64,000 bases of DNA from Strongylocentrotus purpuratus (taxonomy: Eukaryota > Echinodermata > Echinoidea > Camarodonta > Strongylocentrotidae), in the NCBI RefSeq assembly GCF_000002235.5, contig NW_022145605.1:34527159-34591158 (forward strand). The letters are read 5' to 3'. This document shows, piece after piece, positions 45,601 to 56,000 of the stretch. A program made the translations under genes and the position numbers. Below the pieces are notes generated by a model. It was not told where the DNA came from. It was given only the letters and a program-made list of their open reading frames with translations, and searched no databases. How positions within the stretch are numbered: the stretch's first letter is position 1; every line of letters begins with the position of its first letter.

Positions 45601-46956
45601 ATTGTTATTATGCAAGTGTGGAAGAACATCAGATTAAACATGTTCCCTAAAAAGCATGGCTCTTCAAATTCTTTAATATGCTAAATATGTCATGTAACAG
45701 CATAAAACTCGGGACAGATTTTTACTCCACATGTTCGTGTATCCCCATATACATCTTTCTGTGTACCATGCTTGTAACTTAACCAAGACTGGGCCAAGTT
45801 TCTTATCATTTTGATGATTCCAGAACCTTGCAGTACACACCCAATACTTATATGCTAGATGATCAACCTGTTCTGATCAATTCCACACTGTCTCTGTCAC
45901 AATACAATCGCATGACCACAACTCAACTTCATCTTTAACATAACATATTCAAGGGGAAAATAAATGTGGATGCAAATCTAACATTGCACCACAAGCAAAT
46001 ATACCAGGTAATAAGAAATGTACTTTGCACTCTGATTCTAAGTGGAAAATAAACAGACATGAACTTATCTTGCATACAATATCCATATTTGGGTAATATG
46101 CCTTATAATTGGGTAAGGGTGGGTAGAAGGTAGGGGTATAGGTTTGCGATATTTATCTCAAGCAAATATAATTGTGTTGACATTCTGATATTTCAATTAC
46201 CCATTCGCAGCAAATAATAGGGTACACAGTACTTTTAATAAGCACATGCAATTTATGTTGAGTCACTGATCTCTCAAATGCAAAACTCCCTCCCGCCCTC
46301 CTTCTCTCTTCTCTTTGAATGCATCAATAATCATTACCACATTTCTGACAATGAAGGCTTTTTACAACATTTCAAGAAATATTCATCACTTTAAAGCGGG
46401 GTAAAGGTGAATTTGAGGGTTAATTTCACCCCTCAATGAATCACAATAAAGGGAAGGTACCGGTACATTTGATTTCATACAGAAGTGTACTGTTGTTTGA
46501 AAAAGAGTGTTGGAAATGTCAGTTGGATCACTTGGATTGAATTATACAATCTCAACTTCACTTTCCTATATAGGCTCGTTCACGCTTGATGAGGTAAATC
46601 GCAGTGGTACAAAATATTATACAATGTAAACGATTGGCAAGTTAGGAAGAGGAAAAAAGTAACTGCATGTAACAAAGACCCCTATGCCCGCTGATTTATT
46701 TGTGTGTCACAGGATACAGCAATATAAGGCCCATTTCTACACTGTCTTACTTCATTTTGCTGCAGTATTTTTTTCTTCTTTTTGATGTCATTTACAGTAT
46801 CATATTAAAATGAGGCTTTATGCATGCAGTGTAGCTCCTACCACATATTAAAGTCTATCTGCACTAGATGGCCAGGAGGGATTAGACCTCCCTGCATGGT
46901 CACTGAAAGGGGGTTATCTCATAAAATTGGCTCTCAATTAGCATAAGAAAAAGGGG

Positions 46957-47009
<53 letters not shown>

Positions 47010-50000
47010 CGCATGTAGCTACAAGTAGTGCATTCCCGCTTTAAGACCTCTATAATCAATGTACTCGTTCAACATACACATAATAGGATTCATGGATGGC
47101 TGCATAGCTCCACTATTAGACTCATAGAGTCATATTATACCTCAAATACTCAAAGATAAAGCTCATGGATTACTCATGATAAGACTTGGAATAGCTTTGT
47201 CTACGCACATGTAGTTGCAAAACTTCAATACAAACATGGTGATAGATTATTGACATTGGAAGTAGGTCATTCCAAAGGTCATTGGTGATTTGGTATGTCC
47301 AGTACATGTGTGTGTGTGTGTAATACAGATTGTTCAAAGGCACATGCTTTAAGTCTCATTCATATGCCAGTATACCATAGCAGCTTTAAACCATAGTTAG
47401 TCTCACTCTTGTTGTATCTTATATCACACAGACAAGTGTCGCAGTTTTGAAATAACATAACGTAAATCTCCGTGTATATATAAGGCGCACTTTTTTTCTG
47501 TTGGGAAAAATCGAAAGTCGGGGGTGTGCCTTATACACAGGTACAGGATATTTTGAGTCCTCAAAATGCTTCTTTTTAGTGGTTTCCGAAAATCTCTGTG
47601 TCTCAACATGAATGACATAATGCAAATAAAGAATAGGATCTACTATTTGAAGTTAAACAACGTTCCTAATTTGAAGGGAAGAGAGTTTTTTTTTTTTTTT
47701 TTTTCAGTCTCGATAAATTATGCCCCTTCACAAAGCACTTTGCCGGCCGAAGCTCTCCCGTGTCTCCAGCTCACTCACCTGTATCATGCAGCTCACTTAC
47801 ACGGGGGATATCGAATCACAACTCAAAAACTAGCCTGTCTAAATTTGGTTTGGACTCGGGAGGAAAAAAAGCAAACCCAAAAGGATAGGGGTGCGCCTTA
47901 TACACAGGTGCGCCTTATACACAGAGATTTACGGTAAGTAAACAAGCAGGATTTACTGCATTAACTGAAAAGAATTAACAATGGACTTACTTTGATTCAT
48001 CACCCGTTGCTTCTAATCCATAATATTCACAGACTGCAGGCCAGAAACGATCCTTCCATGTCACAAAATCTTCCTCAATACTAAAACACAAAACATAGCA
48101 GTTTTTTTTTTTTTAATAATCATCTTGATTTTGTCCTGAACTCATACAATAGGCCTAACATTTTTGTTTGAAAAACAAGTGAGAAAAGGGGACTACTACA
48201 TTGGAGACATACAAATTTGTTGAACTTCATGGCAAAATCAGAAAATGCACATAACAATTTCAATTTGAATCACATTTCTTTCATTTTTCAGAGAAAAAGA
48301 TTATGGCTTTCTATAACATGCATATCTTTAAATTGAGGTTCAATGTTAAGAATAAAACTGAATGTGACAAAAATCTTTATGCTTTCAGAAATATGTATCG
48401 TCTAACTGATTTAAAATAATTCTTCTCCTTGTGTAGCAAAATAAAAAAATAAAAAATAAATAAACAAACTAGCAAACAAATATTACAAGCTATATAAACA
48501 AAAATTAAATACCTTTCTATTTGAAATTACCGGTACAGGAGAGAAGTACATGTATGTTTTCTGAAAATAAAACTATATCAAAAGTAAGAGCAATACTTAC
48601 TTTTGGTCATCATCTCCCAATCCAAGTTCAAATATCCTCTCTCCGCCAAGCTCTTCTAATCGTTTGTCCAAATACTTGCCCATGGCATTATAGTGTTCAT
48701 AGGTCTTGTTGCCAAGGCCAAACACCTATGGGGAACAGGTGAAAGGAAAGGATAAGATGGGAAAAGTACATTGGAGGTACATGGCAATTACACTGAACCG
48801 TTCATGGAAAAAAAAAATTTAAAGGCATTACATTTTCTAGCCATGACAGATGGTGTGCATTTGTGATTATTTACAAACTGAAATTAAAGCAGTTGCAAGC
48901 CTTCCTTACTTATATCCATTCTCGACAGTAACATTGCTCATGACTGAAACACATTCTTCCATAGGTTTCAGTCAAAGCAATCAACAGGTTCTCAATTTGT
49001 CTAAAAATTAAAATTTTATCTCAAATTAATAATTTTCTAAAAGTGAAGCAGATGTGAACAAGGGAAAGGGGTCAATGGTTCGACGATACTGCTATTACAA
49101 CACATTAAAATGTTTCCTTTTTAATGACTCTTCATTATAAATTTATATTTGGTACTGTTATTTTTATATCCAAGGAGTAATTTAGTGATGAGTAGAATAT
49201 TTGTTGAAAAAACAATCATCAATGTTAACCAGATCAAAACGGCAATACATGAAGGTTAAAAAGTTTAAACTACATTTTCCATCCCCAAACCACATGCAGT
49301 GAAACCTGTATATAAAGACCACTCAAGGGAGACAAGTAAAGCAGTCTTTGTGAGCAGATGGACTTCATGCTCTGGGCCCCGTATTACAAAGAGTTGCGAT
49401 TGATCCAGAAAGTTCTCCAATCAATCGTAAGTTTGCAGTCTCCTATCTGTTAATCTCCTATGTACATACTTGCGATTGATATCAACTATTTGTAATACGG
49501 GCCCAAGATCCCTTCAGTGCACGTTCAATGATAAGCACTATTCACGGGAAACAGAAAATGTGGTCTTTAAGGACAGGTGGTCTTTCCATACAGGTGGTTG
49601 CTAAAGCAGGTTTGACTGCATTATTAAGTGTGTACATTTCTTGTATGAATAACTTACAGTGTACTTGACCCCTGAGAGGTCACCGTTGCCGTCCTGTAAC
49701 CAATCGTAGAACTCTTGAGCATTATCTGTTGGGTCTCCTTCACCATACGTAGCCACACAGAAGATAGCAAGTGAGTTCTCTATATCAGCTAGTTGGGACA
49801 AGTCCTCCTACATACCAAATAGAATGAAGTTTATCATGCGACATATATATTTAATAGCTGCTTGATATATCTAACCATGCACCTCCTATTACTTTAATAC
49901 ATAACACACACAATACATATTGTACACATACGATTAGAATTATAACAATAAAACAATTTTTTTTTTTTTTAAACACGTAAAAAAGTATTTTATAACAACT

Positions 50001-53000
50001 AGTAAAGGTTTTAAACAATATGTTGCTGAATGACATAAACAAAGAAATTATCTCTTGGATTACCATTTATGTTACTTACTACTTTACTATACTAGCAAAA
50101 GCACTTGATATCTTAACATACAGAGGGAAATGGACATATTTTAATATTTACTTCAAATCATGGTCATATAACACATGCTCTTGTGACAATGGCTCGTCTG
50201 CCTACACTTTTTCAACATTTCTCAATCCAACCCTGAAATAAATACTTGACATTTTAACACAAAAACTGCAACCTTAATCCCAAATGTTTTATGGAATAAA
50301 GCCCAGCACATATGATGCTGAAGCATATGTTAGATTACACATCCTAAAACAGAGGCACTTAGCCTCGTTAAATTGACCTTCTCAGCTTACAGGTATAATT
50401 AAGAGTGTTTTACAGATGAAATGTTTTTTGTCTCATCTTGTGGGTTATTTATGACTCTAAAGTTAATAACATCCTCTACAATCTTGTATATCGCCCTTTT
50501 AATAATTAATGTATTTGGATATTTCTCCATTATCAAGTTTGAACTAATAAATCTCATTATTTTCAAATGGATGGCCTTAAGATACTCTTGCAGCTGTTAT
50601 CAGCTCAGCTTGAGAATGAATTGATGGGACTATGGGGAGCTTTTCTTACCATCTCGTTTTCCTCGGGGTCTGCTACCATGCCCTTCAGACCGTAACGCTG
50701 GGCTTCCTTGGCCAGCCGAACTGAAAACTCTTCCCCTGTACCCGTCTGAGAACCATAGAACACTACCACGTTCCTAGACTGTAAACAAAGAGAAATTGGG
50801 TAAAGTAATTAAACATTCATTAAATGATGATGGAAACAACAGCAACAACAAGAAAATACAAGAAGGAGGAGGAGGAGGAGGAGGAGGAGGAGGAGGAAGA
50901 AGAAGAAGAAGAAGAAGAAGAAGAAGAAGAAGAAGAAGAAAGAAGAAGAAGAAGAAGAAGAAGAAGAAGAAGAAGAAGAAGAAGAAGAAGAAGAAGAAGA
51001 AGAAGAAGAAGAAGAAGAAGAAGAAAGAAGAAGAAGAAGAAGAAGAAGAAGAAGAAGAAGAAGAAGAAGAAGAAGAAGAAGAAGAAGAAGAAAGAAGAAG
51101 AAGAAGAAGAAGAAGAAAGAAGAAGAAGAAGAAGAAGAAGAAGAAGAAGAAGAAGAAGAAGAAGAAGAAGAAGAAGAAGAAGAAGAAGAAGGAGAAGAAG
51201 GAGAAGAAGGATAAGAAGAAGAAGAAGACGAAGAAGACGAAGAAGAAGGAGAAAAAGGAGAAGGAGAAGAAGGAGAAGAAGAAGAAGAAGAAGAAGAAGA
51301 AGAAGAAGAAGGGGAAGCAGAAGAAGAGAAGATAGGGCAAGAGGAGGAATAAGGGAGAAAGAAGAAGATCAACAAAAACAACAACAACAAACAAGCAACG
51401 GTAGCAGCAATATTAGGCGTATTATGCAACTTTGTTTTCCTGCATTCACAAAATCTAGAATAAAATTACATTTTTTTTGTCCATACCAGACAGCCAGATA
51501 CTTTTTCTGTTTTTACCTGGGTGGAGAGTGGCAAATGTAGATGAGCATCAAAACAAGGATGTTTTAAAGTGCAGTGACAGGGATAAGAACATTGCACAAT
51601 ATGCTCAGGTGACTTATCAATTATAAGACAACACCACTTCGTCTAACACCACATCATTGAATAAATAAACATATTTGTACCAAAGTTCACATTCATAAAA
51701 TTCATGTGTATCCCATCTTAACCTAGTAGTAATAATCTGTAAGGTGAAGGTCTATGTACTTTTTGTTTTACATCAAAGTACATATATCCTTTGAACTACT
51801 ATATCAGTGAAGTCCATATCATAAAAGAATTATCAAGTGCATCACTGATATCAAAAATTATTATTCATACGAGCATGGAATCAATATTTGCTATATCGAG
51901 CTAGAACATAACACTTTAAAAGTCTAATAGGTCAATGTTATATCCTTAAATGCTCCTACATGAACATGTATGTCACATCTCATGGAAACATTACCCAAGA
52001 ATGACTTCCATCCCGTGTACACTATCAAAGTTTGTTATCAATAATAATTTAAAATCATAAATCTTATCAGGTGAGAAGTCAATAAAAGTCAACATCTAAT
52101 GGACTTTGATATAAAAATTACAACTTACAGATGACTTCATTTTCGTGATAAATCCTGACCCACTGTTTGAGCTCATTGTCATAGAGGAACTGAAAGATAT
52201 GAAAAAAGAAAAAAGAAAACTGTCAATGACATCAATGTTATGATAAAAGTGTATTTACCTTTACATCAGTGACCTTTTCATCAGTGATCTATTCACTCTC
52301 ATGTACATGTAATTCTTGAGACTCCATGTCACTTGTAAATTTCTTGTGCAGCAGTGCATCTCTCATACCTTGTAGATACTTCATGGATAAAATTCTTTAT
52401 TTCACAGAACTCATATTATTTTACTTTATTAACATTTATAGGTAATGGAAGAAATTTGATTATCCTTTTGGTTTTAGGCAACATACAAAAATGTATCTAC
52501 ATGTAAGTGTAAATGTATGCACACCGGACACACATTTCTACTAGATCGATGACCATGACCAAAACCTGTATAACAATAAATAGATTTGTTTAGTTCTGGT
52601 CATTAAAAATATATATTTGTGGGTTTTCTCATTTATTGAATGACAGTTTGAAAGAAAAAGCAGTGAAAAAAATACACGAGGTCTCAGGGCGAAATAGCCC
52701 CTGAAATGCCCAAAAGAGCCCCCGAAAATCAGAAAAGAGCCCCCATAAATTTACATAGAGTTTAACGCAAAACAAATTTTAGAATGTTATTTTCAGGCAG
52801 GCAAGCTTGAAAAGTAGCCCCCGAAAAATAAATATTTTGTTCCCTGAGAAAAAGACTGTACTTCAAATGCCTTCATATTTAAAACATGACAAGAAATAGC
52901 TGAACAGCTTTGCACCAAGCATTTGTGTGTGGTCCCATGTACCCACGACTAAATCTATACCTTTAAATTCTGTTCATTAAAAATCCTCACAGCATACAGT

Positions 53001-56000
53001 CTAATAACTGAATAATTCATACTCCTCGTCAAAATGGGTTTTGGGGGTGGTGTATTTCATAACTCAAGAATCAAAGGTGGATTGGTTGAATTAGGGCCTT
53101 TGTTGAATACTTGTAGATGTAGGCTTCATTAAATATCACATTCTCAAGAAACCTAAATTGTGACAAATCTTTTTTTCAAATACTTAAAAAATTACAAAAC
53201 CTGGTAAGGGTATGAACAATTTACTTGTTAAAGGTACTATGTCCCTTTTGCAGCCAACCTCAAATTCTGTAGAACTTTGCAGGAATTATGAATATGTCAT
53301 GTATGTCCTATCTGTGAAATTTAAACGTTAGCAGTGTCCTCATATTCAAATTATGCAAGGAAACCCGTTTACTTGCTAGACTTCACTGTCAGACACTATT
53401 GAGTGACTGACTGGCTTTTTTCTTCTTTGGTAATAACATACATGAAAAGAGATGTAAAGGGTACATGAGCATGTGTCTACATCAATAACCCACTTCTTGT
53501 GATGGCCAAGATTAAACTGATTAAATCTTTGTGCAGCATAAAACGTATGACCATTCGGTACAATTGTCTGAAAATCAAGACTATTACTTTTGGGCTCTAT
53601 AGCCCTAAAGTCGATTTGACAACTAATAGTCATTATTTTCCCACTTGAAGACATTTTCAAGCCCCACCTTTTTTAGGGAAGTTCTAAATAAGTATTATCT
53701 TTCAAATGCAGTTGGAATTTAAGTTTTTCATTTTTTTTGGCCTGCAAATGGGACATAGTACCTTTAACTGTACATGCAAAATGTACTTCAATTATTAAGT
53801 ACCAGTACTGCAAAATCAACCTTCCTATTAAACTGTTCAGATAGTTTCTATCAAATGCAATTGCATGGCCAGAATTCAGCTTTATCTTTTATGAAAGTAA
53901 TGTGAGTTGTCTGTCATCAGTTGGGATTCTGAATACATTTCATGACCTCTTTTCTTTTCTTCACATTCACACAGCTTGCCTAAGGTGCTGAAAGCTGATC
54001 ATTCCCTGAGGTCTATGTAAATAAATATGACCTGATGAAAATACAAGGTCAACATGTACATGTACATGTATAAACAGATGTGTAGAACAATGTACTCGGT
54101 GAACAGTCAACTGAATTGTTTATCTAAAACATTTCTAATATTTCAATTCACATGTACACCTTCACCTGCATATTATCTATTATGGTATTACATGTAGGCA
54201 CATTCATATTTATTTCTAAGGTTACCTACATTGTATACAGTATGTCCATGTAAACAGGTTGTCGTTATTTCAATAATTTTGAAAGCACAAATGAATGCGA
54301 GCTGGTCACAAGGAATAAATCCCAAAGGTATCTCAAACTTAATTTTGCAAACATGACATCTGAATATATGCCACAGCTTTCAAGAGGATTTGAGTTGTTT
54401 GAAATGGGTTCCATCTTTCAATTCCCAATTACACCTGTGCTGTATATGATTTGAACACTTGAATATTCTACATTGTGTGAGATGTGTTACCCCGTTGACT
54501 ACTGAATTCTCGAATTCCTATAATAATAATAATAATCTTTTAAAGTCCACTCCAAATTTTATTAAACCGAAACAGAAATTCTTTTTGCCCGATTGATCGT
54601 GAGCCCGGCAGCCACTGAGCAGCGCCAGATCGACGTTGCTCTATCCCTTATTGTTGAACGCCAAACAAGGTAGCAACAACTCCCATCTTTTAACGTCTTT
54701 TGGTATGACGCGGCCAAGGTTCGAACCCACGACCTCCCGGTTGTGAGGCGGACGCTCTACTGACTGAGCCAACACTCCGGCATATAGGCATATAGGCATA
54801 TTACAGGGAACACTTCAAGTTCATTCATGCCACTATTTGCTCTCACCATTATGATCTGTAGATAACATTTTTCCTTCAATATTGAATTATCAAAACGTGT
54901 AAATTCTGTAGATTTGTGACCATAATTTGTACGTCCCTTGAAAAACCAATGCCAGTAAATGGCGAGGGCAAACAGTGACATGAACGGCCTGCCATAGTTA
55001 AGTCCAACTTATAGACTTTCCTAGTCTTTGTGAAACATCCCCCTTGGTCCCATATATGCAATTGGGTAAAATCTTACATATGATGATGTCCAATTCTAAA
55101 TTTACCCACAGTGTATACAAGTTTAAAAGTAGTACATAGTTTGTATTCATGGCCACTTTCATTTTCGTTTCCCCTTACCGTATATTGCTAACTAAATATT
55201 GCTAACCAAATATTGCTCCATTTGACATGCTCAGTATTCAAATATTTGTAAGTCAATGAATGATACTACCTTATCAACACTCATCACATGATTGTCACAT
55301 GAACACATGTAGGCTAGTCTCAAGACACAGACTTTAATTTGACACTTTTAAAGGTATCATAAAGCCTTGAGCCTAATCTAAATCTGTCAGTCATCAGCTG
55401 TGTCTAGAGGGCTTATGGAGAGCAGTAGAGATATACAGTTCAGAGTTCAGACACTCTGAAATATGCATGACTGACGAGGAGTTGTGCCAGCAAACTACAT
55501 GTATATATAAGCAAGAACGCTGCCCAACCTAAACAATAACCATACTGAAAACATAATTAATGTCATTATGTCACTAAAGTGTACAATTCACCTAAAAAAT
55601 CATTTATACACGGCTAGAATGTGTCAAATAACCTTTACAAAATTTACCTTACATTCTATGGGTTAAGGAGTTAAAAGAAAATTTAAAAAAACATTTAACC
55701 TGCGCATGGGACTTGCTTTCAGTGAGGGCTTATTCTATGCATCATATGCGAACATGTAAAGTGCATCAAGTGGTCTACTTTCCAGTCCCCTCTGTGTTAA
55801 TTTGTATCTAAACTTGAGCTTAGCATACATGTAGATCTCTTTATATACATGTAAGCAATATTGGAAACACATACTTTGAATACAGGTTAGCGTATAGGGC
55901 AAAATATTTTGTTAGTGATTTGTATATTTTAAAGCACCACCGCACTACTTTTAGATACTTGCGCCCCTATATAGCAAACAATGCCTTATCTGCCTTATCT

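Noticed and set aside
50774-51540. Long open frames rich in Glu/Arg/Lys or Ser/Phe/Leu on both strands
   Set aside because: They are translations of the GAA/TTC triplet repeat in every frame; no start context, splice structure or family match.
54719-54780. Possible tRNA gene
   Set aside because: This is the head of a SINE with a (TTA)n tail; a head-less copy of the same element is at 30375-30550.
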